NCBI RefSeq assembly: GCF_050632745.1
Contig: NZ_JBODSD010000001.1
Coordinates: forward strand, 372,001-436,000
From: Mumia sp050632745
GTDB taxonomy: Bacteria; Actinomycetota; Actinomycetes; Propionibacteriales; Nocardioidaceae
DNA length: 64,000 nt
Direction of reading: 5' to 3'
Positions 8,795-15,169 of this stretch are shown here, one piece after another. The notes beneath the pieces were generated by a model. That model did no database searches and was not told the DNA's origin. It saw only the letters and a program-made list of their open reading frames with translations. Every line of letters starts with the position of its first letter. Positions within the stretch are counted from its first letter, which is position 1. Both the position numbers and the translations under genes were made by a program.

Positions 8795-8844
8795 GGTCGG
8801 CGTCCGCATTTGCCTCCGCTTGCTCTTGCAAGCACCATGAAGGG

Positions 8845-9264
8845 GTGGCAAGGATCAGCGTCGGCAAGACCGTGGAGGACCTCGGTGGCTACCTGCGCGA
8901 GCAGCGTCGGCAGGCGCAGCTCTCGCTGAGGCAGCTCGCGGACCTCACCGGCGTCTCCAACCCGTACCTGAGCCAGATCGAGCGCGGCCTGCGCCGGCCG
9001 TCGGCCGAGGTCCTCCAGCAGATCGCGAAGGCGCTGCGGATCTCGGCGGAGTCGGTGTACGTGCAGGCTGGGCTGCTCGATCCCGACGACTCCGTGAGCG
9101 GCGGAGGCGTCGAGGCGGCGATCGCGGCCGATCCGCGTCTGGAGGAGCCGCAGCGCCGTGCGCTGCTCGAGATCTACCGCTCGTTCGTCGGCGAGGCGTC
9201 GAAGGCGTCGACCGCGCCGGCCGACCGGACCGACCGACCCGAGAACCAGGAGACCCCCTCATGA
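8845..9264 (+). CDS. XRE-family transcriptional regulator (Rv0474-like)
   Basis: Small DNA-binding protein, 139 residues. Residues about 14-70 form a lambda-repressor-type helix-turn-helix (REQRRQAQLSLRQLADLTGV, SNPYLSQIERGLRRPS, QQIAKALRIS), followed by a helical region and a hydrophilic Ala/Thr/Asp-rich tail. GTG start at 8845. Its stop overlaps the start of the HBHA-like gene (ATGA), and the order XRE - HBHA-like - DUF2516 is the same as M. tuberculosis Rv0474-Rv0475-Rv0476, so it likely co-regulates or autoregulates this operon. In M. tuberculosis Rv0474 has been described as a copper-responsive repressor; whether this holds here is unknown. Confidence 0.85.
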   Translation: MARISVGKTVEDLGGYLREQRRQAQLSLRQLADLTGVSNPYLSQIERGLRRPSAEVLQQIAKALRISAESVYVQAGLLDPDDSVSGGGVEAAIAADPRLEEPQRRALLEIYRSFVGEASKASTAPADRTDRPENQETPS

Positions 9265-10031
9265 GCATCCACGAGTCCATCACCAAGACCGTCATGGGCC
9301 TCCCCGCCCAGGCGGCCGCCCTCGTCGGCCAGGCGCAGTCCGCCGCGACGCAGCTCGTCACCCAGCTCGCCGAGCTCGACCTCGACGAGCTGCAGAAGAA
9401 GCTCGAGTCCGACGCGAAGGCGCTGCCCGGCCAGGCCGGCGCGCTCTACGTCGACACCCTCAACCGGCTGAAGGACGTCGACGTCGAGGAGCTGTTCGAC
9501 GACCTCGAGGACAAGATCGAGCACAAGCTCGAGGACATCGCCGAGGACATCAAGGAGCTCGTCGTCATGCTGGCGGCGGTCGCCCGCAACGCCGCGACCG
9601 ACGTCGCGGCCGGGTCCCCGCTCGGCAAGCGCGGCACGTCGGACAAGGGCGGAGCCGAGAAGGCCTCGAAGTCGACCGTCACGACCGAGGCGCCGATGGC
9701 CTCGAAGGCGACCGACGTCCCGACCGCGGCCGCGGCGGCGAAGCGGACGACCGCGAAGAAGGCGCCGGCGGCGAAGAAGGCTGCTCCTGCCAAGAAGGCA
9801 CCGGCTGCGAAGGCTCCGGCCAAGAAGGCAGCGGCGAAGAAGGCGGCGCCCGCCAAGAAGGCTCCGGCAGCGAAGAAGTCCGCCCCGGCCACGAAGGCGC
9901 CTGCGAAGAAGGCTCCGGCGGCGAAGAAGGCCGCGCCCGCGAAGGCGCCCGCCAAGAAGGCGACCCCGCCGGCGCAGCCCACCCCGCCGGCCGCACCGCC
10001 GGCCCCGGAGACGCCGTCGGACGCGAGCTGA
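9261..10031 (+). CDS. HBHA-like protein: helical domain with lysine/alanine/proline-rich tail
   Basis: A 256-residue protein resembling the mycobacterial heparin-binding hemagglutinin. Residues about 1-105 are amphipathic helix without Cys, predicted coiled coil (AQSAATQLVTQLAELDLDEL, LFDDLEDKIEHKLEDIAEDI). From about residue 160 to 235 it is low-complexity repeats of KKAP, AAKK, APAK and AAAKK, a strongly basic tail like histone H1 or HBHA, then a Pro/Ala-rich end. No signal peptide is visible. In mycobacteria such proteins are surface adhesins and also bind DNA and membranes; in a soil-type actinobacterium a nucleoid, lipid-droplet or membrane-organising role is equally plausible. The ATGA overlap shows coupling to the XRE regulator gene. 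Confidence 0.8.
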   Translation: MSIHESITKTVMGLPAQAAALVGQAQSAATQLVTQLAELDLDELQKKLESDAKALPGQAGALYVDTLNRLKDVDVEELFDDLEDKIEHKLEDIAEDIKELVVMLAAVARNAATDVAAGSPLGKRGTSDKGGAEKASKSTVTTEAPMASKATDVPTAAAAAKRTTAKKAPAAKKAAPAKKAPAAKAPAKKAAAKKAAPAKKAPAAKKSAPATKAPAKKAPAAKKAAPAKAPAKKATPPAQPTPPAAPPAPETPSDAS

Positions 10032-10080
10032 CCGCGGCGCGGGCCGCGTCGAGGTCTGCCGTCAGCGCCGCTGCTCGGGA

Positions 10081-10086
10081 TACCCT
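10081..10086 (+). promoter_or_regulatory. -10 box for the DUF2516 gene
   Basis: TACCCT ends 6 nt before the GTG start at 10093, the spacing expected for a leaderless transcript. It suggests that the DUF2516/DUF2568 pair has its own promoter besides any read-through from the HBHA-like gene. Confidence 0.45.
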
Positions 10087-10092
10087 CGGACC

Positions 10093-10380
10093 GTGTTCGA
10101 TCTCTTTGCGGTCCAGAACCTCGTCGAGCTGATCATCACCATCCTGATGATCGCGGCGAAGGCGTTCGCCGTCGTCGACGCGGTCTCGCGCACGCCGCAG
10201 GCGTTCGTCGCGGCCGACAAGCAGACCAAGCCGTTCTGGGTCATCCTCCTGGGGCTGGCGCTGGTCGCGAACCTGTTGATCTGGCAGCCGATCAGCATCC
10301 TCAACCTGGCTGGGATCGTCGCGGCGCTCGTCTACCTCGCAGACGCGCGCCCGGCGCTCCAGCAGGTCAGCGGTCGGTGA
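10093..10380 (+). CDS. DUF2516 family membrane protein (Rv0476-like)
   Basis: Small membrane protein, 95 residues, with three hydrophobic segments (about residues 4-28, 46-66 and 68-86) and a conserved central TPQAFVAADKQTKPFW stretch characteristic of DUF2516. Function unknown. It follows the HBHA-like gene as in mycobacteria, which supports the family call and suggests a shared envelope role. GTG start with TACCCT 6 nt upstream. Its TGA overlaps the GTG start of the next gene (GTGA), so the two membrane proteins are translated together. Confidence 0.82.
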   Translation: MFDLFAVQNLVELIITILMIAAKAFAVVDAVSRTPQAFVAADKQTKPFWVILLGLALVANLLIWQPISILNLAGIVAALVYLADARPALQQVSGR

Positions 10381-10730
10381 GCGGGAGCGATCGCGCGCCT
10401 CAGACGGAGCGGGTCGGATTCCTCGACCTCCTCGCGTTCACCTGCGAGCTCGCGGCGCTCGTCCTCCTCGCCGTCTCCGGGTGGTCGCTCGGCGAGGGCG
10501 GATGGCGCGGCGCTGTGCTCGCGGTCGCGCTGGTCGCGCTCGCGGTGTGGTTCTGGGGCCGCTGGCTGGCTCCCCGGTCGTCGACCCGCGTCGGGATGCC
10601 GGCGCGGCTGCTGGTGAAGTCCGGGTTCTACCTCGTCGTCGGCGTGCTGGGCGCCCTCGCCGGCTTCCCGGTCTGGGCCGGGCTGCTCGTCCTGGTGGCG
10701 GTCACGGTCGCCTCCCTGCGCCGCGACTGA
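10377..10730 (+). CDS. YrdB/DUF2568 family membrane protein
   Basis: Predicted four-helix membrane protein of 117 residues. The pattern LLAFTCELAALVLLAVSGW, AVWFWGRWLAPRS and LVKSGFYLVVGVLGALAG fits the YrdB (DUF2568) family, which is uncharacterised. GTG start at 10377 within the GTGA overlap with the DUF2516 gene. Probably the last gene of the XRE-HBHA-DUF2516 operon, since the next gene has its own SOS-type promoter 30 bp further on. No function can be assigned beyond membrane location. Confidence 0.75.
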   Translation: MSGSDRAPQTERVGFLDLLAFTCELAALVLLAVSGWSLGEGGWRGAVLAVALVALAVWFWGRWLAPRSSTRVGMPARLLVKSGFYLVVGVLGALAGFPVWAGLLVLVAVTVASLRRD

Positions 10731-10760
10731 CCGCGGCGGACACGCCGTACCGCACGTCCA

Positions 10761-10791
10761 TCGAACACCTGTTCGACTCTCGGCGTACGAT
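10761..10791 (+). promoter_or_regulatory. LexA-type SOS box and -10 element of the alkB-like gene
   Basis: TCGAAC-ACCT-GTTCGA (10761-10776) is a perfect inverted repeat fitting the actinobacterial/Gram-positive LexA consensus CGAAC-N4-GTTCG. TACGAT (10786-10791) follows, 6 nt before the ATG at 10798. The box would cover the -35 region and upstream spacer, an arrangement suited to repression by LexA and induction by DNA damage. Direct sequence observation; regulation is inferred from the established motif. Confidence 0.75.
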
Positions 10792-10797
10792 GGGTCC

Positions 10798-11427
10798 ATG
10801 TCCGTGCAGTTCCAGGGGTCGCTCTTCGACTCCGCCGACGAGCCCACGCTGGGCCCGCTCGCGGGGCACGTGACGCGGCACGCGCTGGCGTACGGCGCGT
10901 GGGTCGACGTCCGTCCCCGCTGGGTCGACGGGGCCGACGACCTGTTCGCCCATCTCCACGACACCGTCGCGTGGCGCGCCGACGAGCGCGAGATGTACGA
11001 GCGGGTGGTGGCCGTCCCGCGTCTCCTCGCGTGGTTCGGCGAGCGGAGCGCGTGGCCGCACCCGGTCCTCGACGAGGGCCGCGAGATGCTGAGCGACCAC
11101 TACGAGGTCGAGCTCGGCGAGCGGTTCGCGACGGCCGGGCTGTGCCTCTACCGCGACGGGCGCGACTCGGTGGCGTGGCACGGCGACCGGATCGGCCGCA
11201 GCCGCACCGAGGACACGATGGTCGCGATCCTCTCCCTCGGGTCCCCGCGGAGGCTCGCCCTGCGTCCACGGGGTGGCGGCACCTCGCTGTCGTTCACGCT
11301 CGGCTCGGGCGACCTGCTCGTGATGGGCGGCACGTGCCAGCGCACGTGGGAGCACGCGATCCCGAAGACGTCGAAGCCCGTCGGTCCCCGGATCAGCGTC
11401 CAGTTCCGTCCCCGCGGCGTCCTCTAG
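10798..11427 (+). CDS. AlkB-like 2-oxoglutarate/Fe(II)-dependent dioxygenase (DNA alkylation repair)
   Basis: Oxidative demethylase family that repairs alkylated bases such as 1-methyladenine and 3-methylcytosine. The 209-residue protein has a double-stranded beta-helix core with the iron-binding HxD as WHGD (about residues 129-131; HSD is the commoner form), the distal His in TWEHAIPK (about 185), and the 2-oxoglutarate-binding arginines in GPRISVQFRPR near the C-terminus. LCLYRDGRD corresponds to the usual NxYxDGxD substrate-side motif. A perfect LexA-type box lies 22 bp upstream of the ATG, so it is probably an SOS gene. Monocistronic: followed by a palindromic repeat element. Confidence 0.88.
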   Translation: MSVQFQGSLFDSADEPTLGPLAGHVTRHALAYGAWVDVRPRWVDGADDLFAHLHDTVAWRADEREMYERVVAVPRLLAWFGERSAWPHPVLDEGREMLSDHYEVELGERFATAGLCLYRDGRDSVAWHGDRIGRSRTEDTMVAILSLGSPRRLALRPRGGGTSLSFTLGSGDLLVMGGTCQRTWEHAIPKTSKPVGPRISVQFRPRGVL

Positions 11428-11464
11428 CCCCCCGCCCCGCGGGTCCCTGCACCTCCCGCATCCG

Positions 11465-11523
11465 CGCGTTGGTGCCTGCGTGGTCACGTCGGCGGCACGG
11501 GTGACCACGGAAGGACCAACGCG
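11465..11523. repeat. Palindromic repeat element, copy A
   Basis: Imperfect 59-bp hairpin: outer stem CGCGTTGGT/ACCAACGCG (11465-11473, 11515-11523), inner stem CGTGGTCAC/GTGACCACG (11479-11487, 11501-11509), separated by a partly mismatched segment, with a 13-nt loop. The same architecture and core words recur at 12561-12617 and 13002-13060. It lies between the alkB-like gene and the DUF559 gene and could double as a terminator. Confidence 0.8.
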
Positions 11524-11625
11524 TACGCCGGTGGCGCGCGCGGCACGGTTGTCCCCAGCGAAGGCGGATCCACAGGGCGCCGGAGGTGATCTCCAAGGCG
11601 GGCGTCGGTCGGATGGGATGGGCAC

Positions 11626-12561
11626 ATGCCGGCGCCGCGACCGATCCCGCACGAGCTCAGGTGCGGGCCGTTCACCGTCGCGGAGGCTGACGCGCTCGGG
11701 GTCTCCGCGACGATGCTCAGCGGCAAGCGGTTCGTCCGCCTGTTCCCGAGGGTCTGGGTCAGCGCCGCGTACGAGATGTCGGAGCGGGACCGGGTGAGGG
11801 GTGCGCAGCTCTCCCTTCCGGATGGCGCACAGCCGAGTCACAGCACACGGCTGCGCCTCCTCGGGTACGACGACGTTGCGGAGCTCCCGTACCACTTCGT
11901 GATCGACCGCGACCAGAAGATCGTCAGCGACGACATCCGGCTCCACCGGACGATCCTGATGCCGCCGACCGACACGGACGGTGTGACACCGGCGGCCGCG
12001 TTCGTCCAGTGCTGCGAGACCATGCGACTGATCGACCTGGTCAAGATGGGTGACTGGCTCCTGCACGAGCGTCACGCCACCCTCGAGGAGATCGGGCAGA
12101 TCCTCGTGGAGGAGTCGTGGCGACCGGGGGCCTCGCAGTGCGAGACGGTCCTCCCGCTGCTCGACGGTCGCTCCCGCTCGCCGAAGGAGAGCGAGGTGCG
12201 CGCGATCCTGAGCGTCGTCGGTCTGCCGCTCCCGGAGGTGAACGTCGACCTCGTGGTCGACGGGCGGTGGCTGGGTTGCGTCGACCTGCTCTATCTCCGG
12301 TGGCTGTACGTGGTCGAGTACGAGGGGCGGCAGCACGCGCTCGACACGGCGCAGTTCAACGGGGACATCGGACGCTACGGCCGGTTCCGGCGCAACGACG
12401 TCGCCTACCTGCAGGTGACCCAGGAGGTGCTTGCCCGCCCGCGCGCTCTGGTGAGTGCGGTGCACGCGGACCTGGTCGCGCGCGGGTACGACGGGCCGCC
12501 GCCGGTGTTCGGACGCGACTATCGCGCCTTGTTCCGCAAGATCCGCTCCCGCCGCCCGTAG
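11626..12561 (+). CDS. DUF559 (Vsr-like endonuclease fold) protein with AbiEi-type N-terminal domain
   Basis: A 311-residue protein of a family common in Nocardioides-type genomes. The first about 45 residues (GPFTVAEADALGVSATML, VRLFPRVWV) resemble the AbiEi antitoxin-type winged helix. The C-terminal about 110 residues carry a PD-(D/E)XK/Vsr-like core: SPKESEVRAIL, then GCVDLLY with a candidate catalytic Asp, a strand ending in VVEYEGRQH with E-x-E, and RYGRFRRNDVAYLQV. This fold is found in very-short-patch repair nucleases and in DUF559. No partner toxin gene is adjacent. Both sides are flanked by copies of a palindromic repeat element, the downstream copy touching the stop codon. Biological role unknown; nuclease activity is inference. 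Confidence 0.7.
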   Translation: MPAPRPIPHELRCGPFTVAEADALGVSATMLSGKRFVRLFPRVWVSAAYEMSERDRVRGAQLSLPDGAQPSHSTRLRLLGYDDVAELPYHFVIDRDQKIVSDDIRLHRTILMPPTDTDGVTPAAAFVQCCETMRLIDLVKMGDWLLHERHATLEEIGQILVEESWRPGASQCETVLPLLDGRSRSPKESEVRAILSVVGLPLPEVNVDLVVDGRWLGCVDLLYLRWLYVVEYEGRQHALDTAQFNGDIGRYGRFRRNDVAYLQVTQEVLARPRALVSAVHADLVARGYDGPPPVFGRDYRALFRKIRSRRP

Positions 12562-12617
12562 CGTCGGTGCGCCTGTGGTCACGAGCGCGCCACGGGTGAC
12601 CACGCAGCGACCGACGC
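12561..12617. repeat. Palindromic repeat element, copy B
   Basis: Second copy: outer stem GCGTCGGT/ACCGACGC (12561-12568, 12610-12617) and inner stem GTGGTCAC/GTGACCAC (12575-12582, 12596-12603) in register, with a 13-nt loop. It starts on the last base of the DUF559 stop codon and ends 30 bp before the DUF2200 start. Confidence 0.8.
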
Positions 12618-12633
12618 GGGGGCGGAGTGGGCG

Positions 12634-12639
12634 TACGCT
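12634..12639 (+). promoter_or_regulatory. -10 box for the DUF2200 gene
   Basis: TACGCT ends 7 nt before the ATG at 12647, consistent with a leaderless mRNA starting independently of the DUF559 gene. Confidence 0.4.
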
Positions 12640-12646
12640 CGCGAGC

Positions 12647-12988
12647 ATGAGCCGCGTCTTCACGATCAGCTTCGCCTCCGTCTACCCGCTGTACGTGACG
12701 AAGGTGGAGAAGAAGGGGCGTACGAAGGCCGAGCTCGATCAGGTCATCGAGTGGCTCACCGGATTCGACGACGCGGAGCTGAAGGGCCACCTCGAGGAAG
12801 GCACGACGTTCGAGGACTTCTTCGCCGCCGCGCGGCTCAACCCGAACGCGCCGCTGATCAAGGGCGTCGTGTGCGGCGTCCGCGTCGAGGACATCGAGGA
12901 CCCGTTGATGCAGAAGATCCGCTACCTGGACAAGCTCGTCGACGAGCTCGCCAAGGGGAAGGCGATGGAGAAGGTCCTCCGCGCATAG
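12647..12988 (+). CDS. DUF2200 family protein
   Basis: A 113-residue cytoplasmic protein matching DUF2200: SFASVYPLYVTKVEKKGRTK, VIEWLTGFDD, GTTFEDFFAAARLNPNAPLI and VCGVRVEDIEDPLMQKIRYL are the signature segments. Function is unknown; members are scattered in bacteria, and some annotations link the fold to YdhG/DUF1801-like proteins without proof. The ATG at 12647 starts exactly at the family N-terminus. It lies between palindromic elements B and C and is convergent with typA. Confidence 0.82.
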   Translation: MSRVFTISFASVYPLYVTKVEKKGRTKAELDQVIEWLTGFDDAELKGHLEEGTTFEDFFAAARLNPNAPLIKGVVCGVRVEDIEDPLMQKIRYLDKLVDELAKGKAMEKVLRA

Positions 12989-13001
12989 CCCACCCTCGCC
13001 G

Positions 13002-13060
13002 CACGTCGGTGCCTGAGTGGTCACCCGGGACCGGCGGGTGACCACTCAGCGACCAACGTG
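13002..13060. repeat. Palindromic repeat element, copy C
   Basis: Third copy: 13-bp perfect inner stem TGAGTGGTCACCC/GGGTGACCACTCA (13014-13026, 13036-13048), outer stem CACGT-GGT/ACC-ACGTG (13002-13010, 13052-13060) with one mismatch. It fills the space between the convergent DUF2200 and typA genes, so a terminator role is possible here. Confidence 0.8.
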
Positions 13061-13064
13061 GGGG

Positions 13065-14939
13065 TCAGCCCTTGGGGCCGCGGCGCTTCGAGCGCGCCCG
13101 CTCGCCCGCGTCCAGGATCACCTTGCGGATCCTGACCGCCGACGGCGTCACCTCGACGCACTCGTCCTCGCGGCAGAACTCCAGGCTCTGCTCGAGCGAC
13201 AGCTTCTTCGGCGGGATCAGCTTCTCGAAGTTGTCCGCGGTGGAGGAGCGGACGTTGGTCTGCTTCTTCTCCTTGGTGATGTTGACGTCCATGTCGTCGT
13301 CGCGGCTGTTCTCGCCGACGATCATGCCCTCGTACACCTCGGTCGTGGGCTCGACGAACATCACGCCGCGCTCCTGCAGGCTCGTCATCGCGTACGACGA
13401 CGCAGCACCCGCGCGGTCGGCGACCAGCGAGCCGGTCGGACGCGTCGAGATCTCGCCCAGCCACGGCTCGTACCCCTCGAAGACGTGGTGCGCGATGCCG
13501 GTGCCGCGGGTGTCGGTGAGGAACTCGGTCCGGAACCCGATCAGGCCGCGCGCCGGGACCAGGAACTCCATGCGCACCCAGCCGGTGCCGTGGTTGGTCA
13601 TCTGCTCCATGCGGCCCTTGCGGACGGCGAGCAGCTGCGTGACCGTGCCGAGGTAGTCCTCGGGGCAGTCGATCGTGAGCCGCTCGACGGGCTCGTGGAC
13701 CTTGCCGTCGACGATGCGCGTGACGACCTCGGGCTTGCCGACGGTGAGCTCGTAGCCCTCACGACGCATCTGCTCGACGAGGATCGCCAGCGCGAGCTCG
13801 CCACGGCCCTGGACCTCCCACGCGTCCGGACGCTCGGTCGGCAGGACCTTGATCGAGACGTTGCCGACCAGCTCGCGCTCGAGGCGGTCCTTGACGAGAC
13901 GGGCGGTGACCTTCGTGCCCTTCTCGCGCCCCGCCAGCGGCGAGGTGTTGGTGCCGATGGTCATCGAGATCGCCGGCTCGTCGACCTGGATCAGGGGGAG
14001 CGGCTGCGGGTTCTCGGGGTCCGCGAGCGTCTCGCCGATCATGATCTCGGGGATGCCGGCGACGGCGACGATGTCGCCCGGGTTGGCCTCGTCGGCGGGG
14101 ACCCGCTCGAGCGCCTCCGTGCGCAGGAGCTCGGTGATCTTGACGCGCTCGACCGAGCCGTCGCGCTTGCACCACGCGACCTGGGCGCCCTTGCGCAGCG
14201 TGCCCTCGTGGACGCGGATCAGGGCGAGGCGGCCGAGGAACGGCGACGCGTCGAGGTTGGTGACGTGGGCCTGGAGCGGCGCGTCCTCGGTGTAGGTCGG
14301 GGCCGGGACGGTGTCGAGGATGGTCTGAAACAGCGGGACCAGGTCCTCGCTGTCCGGCAGGCCGCCGTCGGCCGGCTGCTCCAGCGACGCACGACCCGCC
14401 TTCGCCGACGCGTACACGACCGGGAAGTCCAGCGCGTCGGTGTCGGTGGCGTCGTCGAGCAGGTCCATGAACAGCTCGTAGGTCTCCTCGACGACCTCGC
14501 TGATCCGGGCGTCCGGGCGGTCGACCTTGTTGACGACGAGGACGACCGGCATCTTGGCGTGCAGCGCCTTGCGCAGGACGAAGCGCGTCTGGGGCAGCGG
14601 GCCCTCGGACGCGTCGACGAGCAGCACGACCCCGTCGACCATCGACAGGCCCCGCTCGACCTCGCCGCCGAAGTCGGCGTGGCCGGGGGTGTCGATGATG
14701 TTGATCGTGACGCCGCCGTCGGGGGCGCCCGGGCCCGCGTACTCGACCGCGGTGTTCTTGGCGAGGATCGTGATGCCCTTCTCGCGCTCGAGGTCACCGG
14801 AGTCCATCGCGCGCTCGGCGAGCTGGTGGTGCTCGTCGAAGCTGCCCTGCTGCTGCAGCATGGCGTCGACGAGGGTGGTCTTGCCGTGGTCGACGTGCGC
14901 GACGATCGCGACGTTGCGGAGGTCGGAGCGAGTGGGCAT
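13065..14939 (-). CDS. typA: Translational GTPase TypA/BipA
   Basis: Ribosome-associated GTPase of the EF-G superfamily that assists ribosome biogenesis and stress growth. The 624-residue protein has P-loop AHVDHGKTTLVDAML (about residues 13-27), DTPGHADFGGEVERGL, NKVDRPDAR, then EF-G-like domains II, III and V and the TypA-specific C-terminal domain with GTGIAHHVFEGYEPW and TNVRSSTADNFEKLIPPK. ATG at 14939 matches the usual TypA N-terminus (LRNVAIVAHVDHG); longer extensions are unlike the family. Transcribed alone, convergent with DUF2200, divergent from the MFS gene. Confidence 0.97.
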   Translation of the reverse strand: MPTRSDLRNVAIVAHVDHGKTTLVDAMLQQQGSFDEHHQLAERAMDSGDLEREKGITILAKNTAVEYAGPGAPDGGVTINIIDTPGHADFGGEVERGLSMVDGVVLLVDASEGPLPQTRFVLRKALHAKMPVVLVVNKVDRPDARISEVVEETYELFMDLLDDATDTDALDFPVVYASAKAGRASLEQPADGGLPDSEDLVPLFQTILDTVPAPTYTEDAPLQAHVTNLDASPFLGRLALIRVHEGTLRKGAQVAWCKRDGSVERVKITELLRTEALERVPADEANPGDIVAVAGIPEIMIGETLADPENPQPLPLIQVDEPAISMTIGTNTSPLAGREKGTKVTARLVKDRLERELVGNVSIKVLPTERPDAWEVQGRGELALAILVEQMRREGYELTVGKPEVVTRIVDGKVHEPVERLTIDCPEDYLGTVTQLLAVRKGRMEQMTNHGTGWVRMEFLVPARGLIGFRTEFLTDTRGTGIAHHVFEGYEPWLGEISTRPTGSLVADRAGAASSYAMTSLQERGVMFVEPTTEVYEGMIVGENSRDDDMDVNITKEKKQTNVRSSTADNFEKLIPPKKLSLEQSLEFCREDECVEVTPSAVRIRKVILDAGERARSKRRGPKG

Positions 14940-15066
14940 GCGAGACGTGCTGTCCTTGCGTGGGAGAGAGCGCCGGACGGTACGCACGGCGCAGAGCGTC
15001 TCCCATCGTACCGAGAAGGCGTCTACCGGCATGTCCTCCGGCCGGGTGTGACCTCCGTCTCCCCCG

Positions 15067-15095
15067 AATTTGTGTTCGCTGTCCGCAAATTGCGG
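15067..15095. promoter_or_regulatory. Overlapping dyads in the typA-MFS intergenic region
   Basis: Two nested inverted repeats: AATTTG-N13-CAAATT (15067-15072, 15086-15091) and CCGCAA-A-TTGCGG (15083-15095). The stretch is AT-rich compared with its surroundings and lies 75 bp upstream of the efflux pump start, where a pump repressor could bind. No regulator gene is adjacent. Confidence 0.35.
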
Positions 15096-15169
15096 TGACT
15101 TCTGTCGGTGCCCGGGGTCACTGTGGAAGGACGACACCAGGGGGGTGCCGGATTCCGTCACGGAAGGCG

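Noticed and set aside
9740..9970. Short repeats considered as a CRISPR array or DNA tandem repeat
   Set aside because: The repetition follows codons for KKAP/AAKK units inside a gene and has no constant repeat or spacer length.
9446..9982. Alanine/phenylalanine-rich minus-strand ORF opposite the HBHA-like gene
   Set aside because: Pure complement of the Lys/Ala/Pro codon repeats; the plus-strand protein is supported by synteny and ATGA coupling.
11465..13060. Three palindromes considered as CRISPR or phage att sites
   Set aside because: Spacing is hundreds of bp with genes between and the copies are hairpins; no cas, integrase or transposase gene is nearby.
13017..15098. Long open frame opposite typA
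   Set aside because: Antisense shadow caused by extreme third-position GC; composition is Arg/Leu/Asp-biased, no domain is recognisable and typA is certain.
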